A DNA stretch of 64,000 bases from Rhizobium sullae. Its GTDB lineage: Bacteria; Pseudomonadota; Alphaproteobacteria; Rhizobiales; Rhizobiaceae. A program made the position numbers and the translations under genes. The stretch is from NCBI RefSeq assembly GCF_900169785.1, contig NZ_FWER01000019.1, positions 223 to 64,222 of the forward strand, read 5' to 3'. This document shows positions 1 through 8,515 of the stretch, piece by piece. The notes under the pieces are model-generated. The model was not told where the DNA came from. It made no database searches and worked only from the letters and a program-made list of their open reading frames with translations. The stretch's first letter is position 1. Every line of letters begins with the position of its first letter.

Positions 1-1
1 G

Positions 2-427
2 GCTGCCGGCAATCATGCCGGCGGCCACGCTGAAAAAATGGCCATCGGCGAACCTGGCGATAAAGCCAAGGCCACGCAGACGATCCGCGTCACGATGAAG
101 GAAACCGACGACGGCAAGATGCTATTCACCCCCGCCGTCTTCAACGTCCGCAAGGGGCAGACGGTCAAGATCGCGATCAAGAATGCCGGGACGGTCGACC
201 ACGAGTTCGTGCTCGATCAGGAAGACAAGATCCTTGAGCACAAGGCGGTCATGGAGAAGTTCCCGGAGATGGAACACGACGATCCGAATTCGATCCGACT
301 TCCGGCCGGCCAATCCGGCGAGATCGTCTGGAAGTTCACCACCGACGGGCAGTTCAAGTTCGCCTGCCTGATCCCCGGCCACTACGAGGCTGGCATGCAT
401 GGCGACGTCACCGTCGCCGGGAAATAA
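2..427 (+). CDS. Cupredoxin-domain copper protein (5' end outside window)
   Basis: The frame is open to the left edge of the window, so the start and any signal peptide are missing; an ATG at 38 is internal. The visible part is a small beta-rich domain ending with a type 1 copper site: His in VDHEF, then Cys, His and Met in the spacing C-x4-H-x4-M (FACLIPGHYEAGM). These are the ligands of plastocyanin/azurin-like proteins. The two downstream genes, a CusF-like protein and a DUF411 protein, are also periplasmic copper/metal proteins, so a role in copper handling or detoxification is a reasonable inference. The Met axial ligand and the GHYEAGMHG loop are intact, so it should bind copper. Confidence 0.85.
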   Translation, partial: AAGNHAGGHAEKMAIGEPGDKAKATQTIRVTMKETDDGKMLFTPAVFNVRKGQTVKIAIKNAGTVDHEFVLDQEDKILEHKAVMEKFPEMEHDDPNSIRLPAGQSGEIVWKFTTDGQFKFACLIPGHYEAGMHGDVTVAGK

Positions 428-449
428 TCGAAACCAAGGAGACACAAGC

Positions 450-734
450 ATGAAAACCGCAATGAAACTCGGCCTCGCCGCCCTGCTTTCGGCCAGCGCA
501 GCCTTCGGTGCGTTCGCCCAGGAATTCACCAAGGGCGTCGTCAACAAGGTCGACACCAAGGCCAACAAGGTCACCATCAAGCATGAGGACCTGAAGAGCC
601 TCGACATGCCTGCGATGACGATGGTCTTCCGCGTCGAAGACCCGGCTCTGCTCGAAAGGCTCAAGGAAGGTTCGAACATCGAGTTCGTTGCCGAACGCGT
701 GAATGGCAAGCTGACCGTCACCGAGGTAAAGTAA
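450..734 (+). CDS. CusF-like periplasmic copper-binding protein
   Basis: 94 residues with a clean signal peptide (MKTAMKLGLAALLSASAAFG, cleavage near AFA-QE) followed by a single small OB-fold-type domain. The segment TIKHEDLKSLDMPAMTMVFRV carries the His and two Met typical of CusF and of the copper-binding PF11604 family (H-x...-M-x-A-M-T-M). The ATG at 450 follows AAGGAGA with good spacing; an in-frame upstream ATG at 399 would put 17 non-signal residues in front and is less likely. It sits 22 bp after the cupredoxin gene and is probably co-transcribed. Role inferred: periplasmic Cu(I)/Ag(I) binding or chaperoning. Confidence 0.88.
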   Translation: MKTAMKLGLAALLSASAAFGAFAQEFTKGVVNKVDTKANKVTIKHEDLKSLDMPAMTMVFRVEDPALLERLKEGSNIEFVAERVNGKLTVTEVK

Positions 735-791
735 ACCAGCCTCCCGCCGCCCGGAGGCATCCGGGCGGCGGGACATCGAGGAGTGGAGACG

Positions 792-1253
792 ATGCACAGG
801 AGAAGCTTCATCGCGATGGCGGCATCCGCCCTAGTGTTCCTTGGGGGAAGGGCCCAGGCCACTGTCCCGGCCGAGATGACCGTCTATAAGGATCCGAACT
901 GCGGCTGCTGCCATGAATGGTCGAAGGCGATGGCGGCGGCAGGATTTTCCGTCGACGCCCGCGACACCGGCGACCTTGCCGCTGTCAAGGCGCGACTGCA
1001 CGTGCCCGCCGAATTGGAGGGATGCCACACCGCCGTCATCGAGGAATACTACCTTGAGGGACACGTGCCGCTCGAGGCCGTCCAGCGCCTGTTGCGGGAG
1101 CGGCCACCCGTTCGAGGACTGGCCGTGCCGGGCATGCCGTCTGGCTCGTTGGGAATGGGCGACGACCCGGAGGCATCCTATGACGTTTATGCGATCCCGT
1201 CGGAGACCGGCGCACCATACGTGTTCATGGAGATCCGTCCCCGCAAGGGCTGA
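792..1253 (+). CDS. DUF411 family metal-binding protein, Tat-type signal
   Basis: 153 residues. The N-terminus HRRSFIAMAASALVFLGG resembles a twin-arginine signal. The mature part starts MTVYKDPNCGCCHEW, the CGCC cysteine motif of DUF411 proteins, and continues with GCHTAVIEEYYLEGHVP and a Met/Gly segment GMPSGSLGMG, all family hallmarks. DUF411 genes are commonly found next to copper or silver resistance genes, which fits the two genes upstream. The ATG at 792 is chosen because GGAG lies just before it; a GTG at 783 in the same frame is possible. Exact biochemical function of the family is not established. Confidence 0.88.
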   Translation: MHRRSFIAMAASALVFLGGRAQATVPAEMTVYKDPNCGCCHEWSKAMAAAGFSVDARDTGDLAAVKARLHVPAELEGCHTAVIEEYYLEGHVPLEAVQRLLRERPPVRGLAVPGMPSGSLGMGDDPEASYDVYAIPSETGAPYVFMEIRPRKG

Positions 1254-1756
1254 CGCCGCGATCGATCAAGCCGTGCAGTACTGCCGCTCAGGAAACTGGC
1301 GCGGTGCAGAGCGCTGCCCAAAGATCGTGCTTCCAGTCGGCTCCCGGCTGCGCCGAAACGTCGACTGCATAGTCGGCGGAATTGATCCGCACCATGGCGG
1401 GCGAAACGCAGCGCACCTCGCCTCGTGTCTTCCTCCGTCCCGATAGAGCACTGTAAGGCAGTCCCCTTTTCGCAAGCTATCAATCTTGCCTATGATCGCA
1501 CTCTTTGCCCTCTACCTGCCTAGAACCTCAGATAATCAAACCAGCCCCACCGCGAGCTCCCTCCCGCGAAGCGGGTTCGTGCATGGGCCTGAAAGGCGAC
1601 CTCGGCGGCGGACAAGTCTCGGGCTATTGCAAAGCTCGTACTGATCGCCGCCCTGCAATTCTTCTGTCATGGGCAAAGATGATCCGAGACATCGCCCTCA
1701 GATTTCACAGAACTGGCATCTGGTGGCAGTTGCTGCATAATTGCGTTTAACTGCAG
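1254..1756. other. Gap with no intact gene
   Basis: About 500 bp between the copper cluster and the cyclase. The only coding-like signal is on the minus strand at 1288-1475 (see separate entry). The rest, about 1490-1756, shows no coding, repeat or RNA signal that I can support. Confidence 0.5.
1288..1475 (-). pseudogene. Possible small frameshifted gene
   Basis: Minus-strand reading gives LRKGDCLTVLYRDGGRHE in one frame and, after a shift near 1395, GEVRCVSPAMVRINSADYAV continuing to DLWAALCTAPVS and a TGA at 1288. Joined, the two halves read like one short protein of about 60 residues; separately neither is convincing. No good ribosome-binding site is seen, and the best start is a TTG at 1475. 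It could be a decayed gene, a sequencing frameshift, or chance. No function can be assigned. Confidence 0.25.
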
Positions 1757-3550
1757 TCAATGTTCGGGCAGTCCTGCCTTCCGCAAGCCCTCGGCCATTT
1801 GATCGGCCCATTTCGGTACGGCTCGAAACACGGGCCGAGTCAGATAGCGCTGGATCGTAAAGTCCGGTTCGGCTGCCAACAGTTTCTTCGCGGCCCATCG
1901 AGCGGTGTCCTGGTCGCCTGCCATTGACGACCACGCAGTCATCATCCGATAAGGCCAGGTGACCTCTGGATGTTTGTTGACTACCTCCCGGGCGATGGAG
2001 ACTGCCTCTGAAAGGGAGCCTGCCAGAGCTAATGCGAGAGCGAAGCCCATTCTCATGTTGAAGGCAAGCGGGTCCGCCGGACTGAGCGTCATCGCCCGCT
2101 CGAACCGCTCCTTAGCGCGATCAGGCTCGCCCTTGTAGCTTGCAACCCATCCAAACCTCGCCCATGCCCAGGCATTGTTCGGATCGAGCGCCAGCGCTCT
2201 TTCAAGGTAAGCCGAAGCACGCTCCTGATCGCCGCAGTGGCTCAACGCTCCACCTACGGCTGTCAGGGCAGCCGGATCATCGTCGATGGAGCGCGCCGCA
2301 GCCTCGGTGGCCCTAAGGGCGCGTTCCAAGTCCCGCTCCGGCTCTTCGGTCCAGATATAGCCGAGGTTCTGCGCATGGCACCATGCGAGAAATGCATGGG
2401 CTCGGCCGTAAGCAGAGTCGATCGCGATGGCATCCTCAAGTAGCGGTATCGCCCGCCTGACAGCATCTTTGTTGTGACCCCAGAGGTGTGGGTAGGCACG
2501 CATGACGAGGTCATAGGCGCGCAGACTGCTAGGCGGCTTACGCTTCGACAGCTCGATTTCCGCGCTGCGGATGGCTGGATGGATTGCGCCCGCGACCTGC
2601 GCCGCGATCCTGTCCTGAAACTCAAAGATGTCGTGGGTCGCGCCCTCATAACGCTCGGACCAAAGCTGGGTCCGCATCTCGGCGTCGACCAGTTGTACAG
2701 AGATGCGCAGCCGATCCCCTCCCCGGCGAACGGTCCCTTCGACCACGTAAGTGACTCCAAGTTCCCTGCCAACGTCACGCACGTCGACGAAACGTCCCTT
2801 GTACGTGAACGCGGACTGGCGGGCGATCACAAAGAAATCGCGAACACGGGAGACGGCGGCGGTGATTTCCTCCACGACGCCGTCCACAAAGTACCCATCG
2901 CTCTGACCGCTGAGGTTGTCGAAGGGCATGATCACGATCGACGGCTGGTCCCTGCCAAAGCGGGTCGCAAGCGATGGCCCTGACCCCGCGTCACGGCCCT
3001 CGGGCGTCTCTTGCCGCCAGTCGACCCGAAAGGCAGAAATTGGCCTGGGGATGTTCTTCAAGGCCCGATCGCCAAGGCTGGTCAGCGTGAACGGCACCTT
3101 GCCGTCGAGATGTTCGCGTACCGACCCGGATATGCAGATGCCTGATGGGGCCGCCATCTCCTGCAAGCGCGCCGCGATGTTGACGCCATCGCCTAGCAGA
3201 TCGTCACCTGACACAACCACGTCACCCAGATTGACGCCGATGCGAAATTCCAAACGGCGATCCAGTGGGAGGTCTTCCGTGAGGCTGAGAACGCGACGCT
3301 GGATTTCAACCGCGCACCGGACCGCCTGAACTGCACTTGGGAACTCCGCGACAAGGCCGTCGCCTGCGCTGCCGAAGATACGACCGCCATGCTCGCGCAC
3401 TAACTCGGCGATCCGACCATGGCACAAGTTAAGTGCACGAACCGTGCTCTCCTCGTCAATCGCCGTGAGGCGGCTGAAGCCGGCCACATCGGTGGAAAGG
3501 ATGGCTGCAAGCTTTCGATCCACAGCGGTGACCGCTCCTGCGGCGTACAA
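1757..3550 (-). CDS. Class III adenylate cyclase with TolB-like and TPR regions
   Basis: 597 residues. Residues about 10-185 form a class III nucleotidyl cyclase catalytic domain: the metal-binding segment STDVAGFSRL, then GRIFGSAGDGLVAEF, and LLGDGVNIAARLQEMA. Residues about 200-340 match the TolB N-terminal-like region often found in rhizobial cyclases (IVIMPFDNLSG, FFVIARQSAFTYKGR, VTYVVEGTVRR). The rest, about 345-590, consists of tetratricopeptide helices (for example AYLERALALDPNNAWAWARFGWVA). This architecture is widespread in Rhizobiales, which carry many paralogous cyclases. No membrane segment is evident, so a cytoplasmic cAMP-producing enzyme controlled by its C-terminal protein-interaction region is likely. 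The exact start is uncertain: residues 1-9 may not be translated. Confidence 0.9.
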   Translation of the reverse strand: MYAAGAVTAVDRKLAAILSTDVAGFSRLTAIDEESTVRALNLCHGRIAELVREHGGRIFGSAGDGLVAEFPSAVQAVRCAVEIQRRVLSLTEDLPLDRRLEFRIGVNLGDVVVSGDDLLGDGVNIAARLQEMAAPSGICISGSVREHLDGKVPFTLTSLGDRALKNIPRPISAFRVDWRQETPEGRDAGSGPSLATRFGRDQPSIVIMPFDNLSGQSDGYFVDGVVEEITAAVSRVRDFFVIARQSAFTYKGRFVDVRDVGRELGVTYVVEGTVRRGGDRLRISVQLVDAEMRTQLWSERYEGATHDIFEFQDRIAAQVAGAIHPAIRSAEIELSKRKPPSSLRAYDLVMRAYPHLWGHNKDAVRRAIPLLEDAIAIDSAYGRAHAFLAWCHAQNLGYIWTEEPERDLERALRATEAAARSIDDDPAALTAVGGALSHCGDQERASAYLERALALDPNNAWAWARFGWVASYKGEPDRAKERFERAMTLSPADPLAFNMRMGFALALALAGSLSEAVSIAREVVNKHPEVTWPYRMMTAWSSMAGDQDTARWAAKKLLAAEPDFTIQRYLTRPVFRAVPKWADQMAEGLRKAGLPEH

Positions 3551-3670
3551 TATCGTTGGGTGGATGTGCGCGCATTCAATTGCGCGACTTTACATCTGAC
3601 CAACGTCAAAATCCACAGGCCGTCCTTCCTGTTTGAGTAGTTCAAGAACTTCGAATCTTTGCGTCAGGAT

Positions 3671-4269
3671 TGCTGATTCCGATGAAGCCGCCCCTCTGTT
3701 CCGAGATGATTGCGCCCCCGGATTCCGGGATGATCTCGTCCCCTTGAGGCTGCGGTTCTGCTGGCATTAATTGTTGTCAGTTCATTCGCGTCACGAGGCT
3801 TTCTCGGTCGCGTCGGAAGAACAGCGCTCCCGTAGTGAGCCGCCATCCCGGCATAGCTGCGATTGACCTGCAGATCAAAGAGGCAAGCCTTGATCACGGC
3901 GACCTTGGCATTGTCAGGCACAAGCAATGCTGCAGCCCCGCGAAAGCCCGGCAATCTCCGCACGGCGCAGCGTCTCACGCACCGTCGACGGCGCCGCACC
4001 AACGCGCACCGCAATCGACTTGTGGCCAAGACAGTCCTTAAATCGGTATCTTAAAATCTCGCGGACACGCCGCATCTTGAGTCTCTCCGCTGGCATCGCG
4101 TTCTTTCCTCTCAGCGCAATCGAAAGGACGAACGTCTCGCCAGCAGAACACCCCGACAAACAGCCCAATCAGGGGCGGAATGATTTCGGAACAAGGGCGC
4201 GGTTAATTCTCGGAATTGGGGGGGCGGCATCATTTCGGAATGCGAGGGCGGATTGCCTCGGAATCTGCA
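3671..4269. mobile_element. Internally deleted IS21-family element with intact ends
   Basis: A 599-bp element. Its ends are inverted repeats: TGCTGATTCCGATG at 3671 and, on the other strand from 4269, TGCAGATTCCGAGG; both begin 5'-TG as in IS21-family elements. Next to each end are extra copies of a motif of the type TTCCGnnATGATnnCGCCC (left about 3699-3750, right about 4170-4245), the multiple terminal repeats typical of IS21. The 8 bases GTCAGGAT flank both sides (3663-3670 and 4270-4277), a perfect target-site duplication. Inside is only a fragment of istA; istB is absent. It cannot move by itself but could be moved by a related IS21 transposase. Confidence 0.8.
3787..4096 (-). pseudogene. 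istA: IstA transposase remnant (IS21 family)
   Basis: Two pieces of IstA joined with a large internal deletion and a frame change near 3935-3960. The first, from the ATG at 4096, reads MPAERLKMRRVREILRYRF and continues through a helix-turn-helix (IAVRVGAAPSTVRETLRRAEIAGL). The second, in another frame, reads VPDNAKVAVIKACLFDLQ, SYAGMAAHYGSAVLPTRPRKPRD, matching the IstA catalytic-core region (PDNLK...ACRYEP...YAELAAHYGTAV.PARPRKPRD). IstA is normally about 500 residues; roughly 120 remain. Clearly non-functional. Confidence 0.75.
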
Positions 4270-4277
4270 GTCAGGAT

Positions 4278-4617
4278 TTTTCATGTTAGCCAACGATCTG
4301 TTCGTCGTATTCTCAAACTAGGCCTTGCGGTAGCCCTGACCCGACGCGGAACTTGGACGGTTGTTTTATTGTGGCCTGCCCAAAAGAACCGACTCACCTG
4401 CGTCAATATTTCACTGGGTTGCATCAGTATCGTTTGGCCTCTGCGTCACGTTTTTCAGTCTGCGACAAGTGGTTCATCACTGCCGAAGCGACATGCTGAC
4501 CGTACTAAAGACGTTCAATAAATCTGATCGTATCCATAAAATCTATTCGTTTGTTTGATGAATGACCGAGGAGCATATTAAGCACCAAGCGCAAACCGCG
4601 TGAGAAAGGAAACGGCG
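4278..4617. other. Gap with no recognisable gene
   Basis: About 340 bp between the IS21 relic and the next small gene. Lower GC than its surroundings. No reading frame with recognisable protein character on either strand and no RNA gene seen. It presumably contains the promoter of the gene at 4618. Confidence 0.5.
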
Positions 4618-4815
4618 ATGACTACGATCGGTTACCGGGATGGCAAGAGTTCATCCTCCGACGCACATTTTGATGTAGCAAGCCTTGCCCGCAGGCTCGT
4701 ACATTCCTGGCACCAGTGGCAGAACGCGCGGGAAATCGAATCCATGCCTTTCGACATCCGCAAAGATATTGGCTGGCCGTCTGCAGACGACGCGGATGAA
4801 CGCAAGGTAATGTAA
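4618..4815 (+). CDS. Small rhizobial protein with DIRKDIGWP motif
   Basis: 65 residues: MTTIGYRDGKSSSSDAHFDV at the start, then a charged helix (LARRLVHSWHQWQNAREIES) and the end MPFDIRKDIGWPSADDADE. The motif fxDIRKDIGWP occurs in small DUF1127-like proteins of Rhizobiaceae, whose role is unknown. The ATG at 4618 follows GAAAGGA; a GTG at 4600 in frame is an alternative. A rho-independent terminator follows directly (4840-4875). Likely a free-standing, separately transcribed gene. Confidence 0.65.
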   Translation: MTTIGYRDGKSSSSDAHFDVASLARRLVHSWHQWQNAREIESMPFDIRKDIGWPSADDADERKVM

Positions 4816-4839
4816 TGAATGCGACATACCTCCCCGCTT

Positions 4840-4882
4840 GAAGGCGGCGCCCAGCCCACCGGCAGCGCCGCCTTCATCGTTT
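4840..4882 (+). terminator. Terminator hairpin after the small gene
   Basis: Perfect 11-bp inverted repeat GAAGGCGGCGC (4840-4850) and GCGCCGCCTTC (4865-4875) with a 14-base loop, followed by a short T-containing stretch (ATCGTTTC). It starts 25 bp after the stop codon at 4815. Confidence 0.65.
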
Positions 4883-5110
4883 CAGCCTACAAAAATTAAA
4901 TCTTGAATTTCAGACGCATATATTTCGCAAGTAAGCCGTTGGCGCAACTTTTGCAGGCTGGCTTCGTCATTTGACAATGGTCTAATTCGTCAATGTCGCA
5001 AAATAGCTCTTCACGGCCGCATTTTTCCATGCGAATGTCGCTTTTGAGACATCGGAACGGCGCATTCCACGCAACGAATAGGCAATCGCCCTCGAGCATG
5101 GATTTTTCTC

Positions 5111-6130
5111 ATGAACAAGATGCTGACCAAGAAGCGTTCTCTCGTGTTCTTCATGGTTCCCCAGTTCACCATGCTGCCCTTTTCGGCGGCGATCGACACG
5201 CTGCGCATCGCCAACCGCATGCTCGGCTACCAGGCTTACACCTGGCGGCTGACCTCGGTCGACGGCAACAAAGTTTATTCCTCCTGCGGCATCGGCGTCG
5301 AGGCGAATTCCTCCCTCGCTGAAGAGCGCCGGCATCTCAGCGGCGAGAACCGGCCAAGCATGGTGCTCGTCTGTTCGGGCATTGATGTCGAGGATTTCAA
5401 CAACAAGTCCGTCAATGCCTGGCTTCGCGAATCCTACAACCGCGGCGTTGCCGTCGGAAGCCTCTGTACGGGCGCGCATGTGCTTGCTCAGGCAGGGCTC
5501 CTGAACGGCAAGCGCTGCGCGATCCACTGGGAAAACCTGCCGGGCTTTTCCGAAGCCTTCCCGCAGGCGGAGGTCTATGCCGACCTCTACGAAGTGGACA
5601 GCAATCTCTACACCTGCGCCGGCGGCACCGCTTCGCTCGACATGATGCTGAACCTGATCGGACAGGATTTCGGCGAGGCGCTCGTCAACCGGGTTTGCGA
5701 GCAGCACCTGACAGATCGCGTCCGCAGCCCGCACGACCGTCAGCGCCTGCCGCTGCGCGCCCGCCTCGGCGTCCAGAACGCCAAGGTCCTGTCGATCATC
5801 GAACTGATGGAAGGCAATCTCGCCGAACCTCTGTCGCTGCTTGAGATCGCCGACGGCGCCGGCCTGTCCCGCCGCCAGATCGAGCGGCTTTTTCGTCAGG
5901 AAATGGGCCGGTCCCCTGCCCGCTACTATCTGGAGATCAGGCTTGACCGCGCCCGCCACCTGCTGGTGCAGTCTTCGATGCCGGTCGTCGAAGTCGCGGT
6001 CGCTTGCGGCTTCGTCTCCGCGTCGCATTTCTCGAAGTGTTATCGCGAACTCTACAACCGTTCGCCGCAGCAGGAGCGCGCAGAGCGCAAGCTGACCATT
6101 GCAACGGCCCGCCAGGCGATCGCAGCGTAA
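5111..6130 (+). CDS. GlxA-type AraC family regulator (DJ-1/PfpI plus HTH)
   Basis: 339 residues. Residues about 10-185 form the DJ-1/PfpI-like sensor domain (SLVFFMVPQFTMLPFSAAID, GVAVGSLCTGAHVLAQAGLLNG, CAGGTASLDMMLNLI). Residues about 225-325 form an AraC DNA-binding domain with two helix-turn-helix motifs (LSLLEIADGAGLSRRQIERLF and MPVVEVAVACGFVSASHFSKCYR). This is the GlxA/GbdR/CdhR layout; characterised members often sense glycine betaine, carnitine or arginine-like ligands and activate catabolic genes. No target operon is adjacent, so the ligand is unknown. A second ATG lies 9 bp downstream of the chosen one. Downstream, the convergent GGDEF gene ends only 16 bp away. Confidence 0.92.
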   Translation: MNKMLTKKRSLVFFMVPQFTMLPFSAAIDTLRIANRMLGYQAYTWRLTSVDGNKVYSSCGIGVEANSSLAEERRHLSGENRPSMVLVCSGIDVEDFNNKSVNAWLRESYNRGVAVGSLCTGAHVLAQAGLLNGKRCAIHWENLPGFSEAFPQAEVYADLYEVDSNLYTCAGGTASLDMMLNLIGQDFGEALVNRVCEQHLTDRVRSPHDRQRLPLRARLGVQNAKVLSIIELMEGNLAEPLSLLEIADGAGLSRRQIERLFRQEMGRSPARYYLEIRLDRARHLLVQSSMPVVEVAVACGFVSASHFSKCYRELYNRSPQQERAERKLTIATARQAIAA

Positions 6131-6146
6131 CGAAGATGGCGGCGTT

Positions 6147-7478
6147 TTACTGCGCCGCTTCTTCCGTCATCTTGGCGTCGGAATAGACCTGATTGCGGCC
6201 CTTGTGCTTGGCCATATAGAGAAACTGGTCTGCGGCGTTGAGATAATTTTCGAAGGTCTCGTATCCCGAGATTTCAGCAACGCCGATCGAGATGGTGACC
6301 GACAGTTCCTCATCGTCGGCAGCCACCTTCAGCCGTGAAATATCCGAGCGGACTTCGTCGCAGAGCTTCGTTGCCGCAGCGGAATCCATCATCGGGAAAA
6401 GGATGGCGAACTCCTCGCCACCGAGGCGTGAGAGCAGGTTGTCGCTGCCCTCGAAGATGACGGCAAGCCGATTGGCAACCGCCTTCAGCACCTCGTCGCC
6501 GATCTCGTGGCCATAGGTGTCGTTTAGCCGCTTGAAATGATCGATATCGAGGATGGCGACCGAACTCAGCGATTTCTGCCTCAGGCACTCGTTCACGACC
6601 TTAGGCCCGTAATCGTAGAAATAGCGGCGGTTGTGGAGACCCGTCAGGTAGTCGCACGCCGCTGCCGCCCGCAGCTGCTTCATCTGCGTCAGCGTCTCGA
6701 CATTGTTGGCAATGCGGCACTGAAGCTCCTCGGCCACGAACGGCCTGTAGACGAAATCGCTGGCCCCGGCCTTCAGGAAGCTCGCAGACAGCAAACGGTC
6801 ATTGGAAGACGAGATGCCGATGACCCGCATCCGGTCGGAACCGAAGCGATGGCGGATGCGGCGCGTTAACTCATAGCCGGTCATATCCGGCATATGGTGG
6901 TCCGTCACCACGAGCTCGATATCGCCGTAGGCCTCAAGCGCAGCAAGCGCCTCCAGCCCCGACGTCGCCTCGACGACCATATATTGCTGCGCCTTCAGCA
7001 GATCGACGAGCACCTGGCGCGCGGACGGAACGTCATCGGCGACGAGGACGCGCATCTTGCGATTCAGTATCGCCCGCCGAACGGTCGCGACCAGATTGTC
7101 GAGCGCGAATTCATTGTCCTTCAGGACATAATCGATGACGTTGCGCTCCAATATCCGGTTGCGCGTCGCGATATCGAAGGTCGCGGTGAAGACGATCGCG
7201 GGGATGTTGTGCTCGATCGTGCAGTCGAGCGCCTCGCCATAGGGCGAATCCGGCAAATTCAGGTCGACGACCGCCATGGTGTAGCCCTGACCATCTTGCG
7301 CCAGCGCGTCCTGCAGTGCCTTCAGCGAAGAACATGATTTGACGTTGAGACCGAGTTCGGTCTGGAACCGGTGGCAGAGCACTGCGGAAAACATCCGCGA
7401 ATCTTCAATCAGAAGTATTTTCTGGCCGCCGAAGCGCGGACCTGAGCCATCCCGATTGAAATCCGCCTGAAACGCCAT
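6147..7478 (-). CDS. PleD-like diguanylate cyclase, two receivers plus GGDEF
   Basis: 443 residues: receiver 1 (about 19-135; LLIEDSRMF, phosphoacceptor Asp in VVDLNLP), receiver 2 (about 142-260; VLVADDVPSARQ, VTDHHMPDMTGYEL) and a GGDEF domain (about 285-435) with the active-site variant GGEEF. It should make cyclic di-GMP from two GTP. The canonical inhibitory I-site RxxD, expected a few residues before GGEEF, reads EGSD here, so product inhibition through that site is probably lost. The neighbour at 7685-8515 has the same two-receiver arrangement with closely matching sequence, so the two genes look like products of duplication followed by loss or gain of the output domain. Confidence 0.92.
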   Translation of the reverse strand: MAFQADFNRDGSGPRFGGQKILLIEDSRMFSAVLCHRFQTELGLNVKSCSSLKALQDALAQDGQGYTMAVVDLNLPDSPYGEALDCTIEHNIPAIVFTATFDIATRNRILERNVIDYVLKDNEFALDNLVATVRRAILNRKMRVLVADDVPSARQVLVDLLKAQQYMVVEATSGLEALAALEAYGDIELVVTDHHMPDMTGYELTRRIRHRFGSDRMRVIGISSSNDRLLSASFLKAGASDFVYRPFVAEELQCRIANNVETLTQMKQLRAAAACDYLTGLHNRRYFYDYGPKVVNECLRQKSLSSVAILDIDHFKRLNDTYGHEIGDEVLKAVANRLAVIFEGSDNLLSRLGGEEFAILFPMMDSAAATKLCDEVRSDISRLKVAADDEELSVTISIGVAEISGYETFENYLNAADQFLYMAKHKGRNQVYSDAKMTEEAAQ

Positions 7479-7684
7479 GCAGCCGCCTACCCTCCCCAGT
7501 GCACGGATGACCCGAATCGGCCTTCCTTGCAGCGGTGCCGACGATAGTCGAGAGTCCGTGAAGGTTGAAGGTGCAGCACGGTCGCGCAGTAACCTGCAAT
7601 TGTAAAAATTCGAAATGTCGTAACAACTGCCAAGGCGCCCTGGATCATCCGGGAGCCCTCCTTTCGCCGTGTTCGACCTCCGAA

Positions 7685-8515
7685 TCAGGCAACGGCCCGC
7701 TCCCTCTTCATCGTCTGGATCTGGAGAAGCGTGTCGAGGTTCTGGTTGACGCGGCAGTAGAACTCCTCGTCTATGAACGGACGCAGCATGAAATCGTTGC
7801 CGCCCGCCTTGAGGAAGCGCGCCGAAAGCAGCCGATTGGACGAGGACGAAACGCCGATGATGCGCAGCTGATGCGAGCCGATATTGGCGCGGATGCGCCG
7901 CGTCAGCTCGAAGCCGTCGATATCGGGCATATTGTAATCGGTGACCATCAGGCCGATGTCGCGATTGGCCCTCAGGATCTCGAGCGCCTTGGCGCCGCTC
8001 TCGGCAACGCTGACGCGGAAGTTATAGCGCTTCAGGCGGCTGGAGAGCAGAGCGCGCGCCGTGGCGCTGTCGTCGACGATCAGCACGTGATGGCGCTTAT
8101 TGGTGAGGAAGCGGCAGATCGCTTCCGCGAGCAGATCGACTGCGAAGATGTTATCCTTGAGGATGTAGTCGACGATATCCTTCGACATCAGTTCGTCGCG
8201 CAGGCCCTCATGGAAGGTGCCGGTGAAGACGATGGTCGGAATGCTGAGATCGACCAGATATTCCAGCGCCTCGCCCTTTTCGGCGCCGGGCAGATTGATG
8301 TTCGATATCGCCAGCATGATCGGCTCGGAAGACTTGTCGTAGGCGAGCTGCAGGTCATCGAAATTGCGGCAGATCTCGACGTCGATATCGAAAAGCTCTT
8401 TTAACCGCTTGCTGATCATCGACGTAAAGACATTGGAATCTTCCGCGAGAATAATACGCGCACGAGCAAACATCTCTCCGGAATACTGCATTCCCGAAAT
8501 GCCTAAAAATGACAT
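7685..8515 (-). CDS. Double-receiver response regulator without output domain
   Basis: 276 residues from the ATG at 8515, which follows AAAAGG; a longer start at 8593 would add an unlikely 26 residues. Receiver 1 (about 18-130) starts ARIILAEDSNVF, but at the phosphoacceptor position it reads LAISNINLPG, with Asn in place of Asp, so it probably cannot be phosphorylated. Receiver 2 (about 140-255) is normal: HHVLIVDDSATARALL, VTDYNMPDIDGFEL, KAGGNDFMLRPF. There is no DNA-binding or enzymatic output domain. It strongly resembles the receivers of the downstream GGDEF protein (KDIVDYILKDN versus RNVIDYVLKDN; ISSSNDRLLSASFLKAG versus VSSSSNRLLSARFLKAG). Role inferred: phosphate sink, adaptor or partner of that cyclase. 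Confidence 0.9.
   Translation of the reverse strand: MSFLGISGMQYSGEMFARARIILAEDSNVFTSMISKRLKELFDIDVEICRNFDDLQLAYDKSSEPIMLAISNINLPGAEKGEALEYLVDLSIPTIVFTGTFHEGLRDELMSKDIVDYILKDNIFAVDLLAEAICRFLTNKRHHVLIVDDSATARALLSSRLKRYNFRVSVAESGAKALEILRANRDIGLMVTDYNMPDIDGFELTRRIRANIGSHQLRIIGVSSSSNRLLSARFLKAGGNDFMLRPFIDEEFYCRVNQNLDTLLQIQTMKRERAVA

Noticed and set aside
38-427. ATG at 38 as the start of the cupredoxin gene
   Set aside because: The frame is open in phase to the window edge and the product would lack any signal peptide; the real start is upstream and outside the window.
6131-6160. Terminator between the GlxA-type gene and the GGDEF gene
   Set aside because: Only a 6-bp GC stem with no T-run; too weak to claim.
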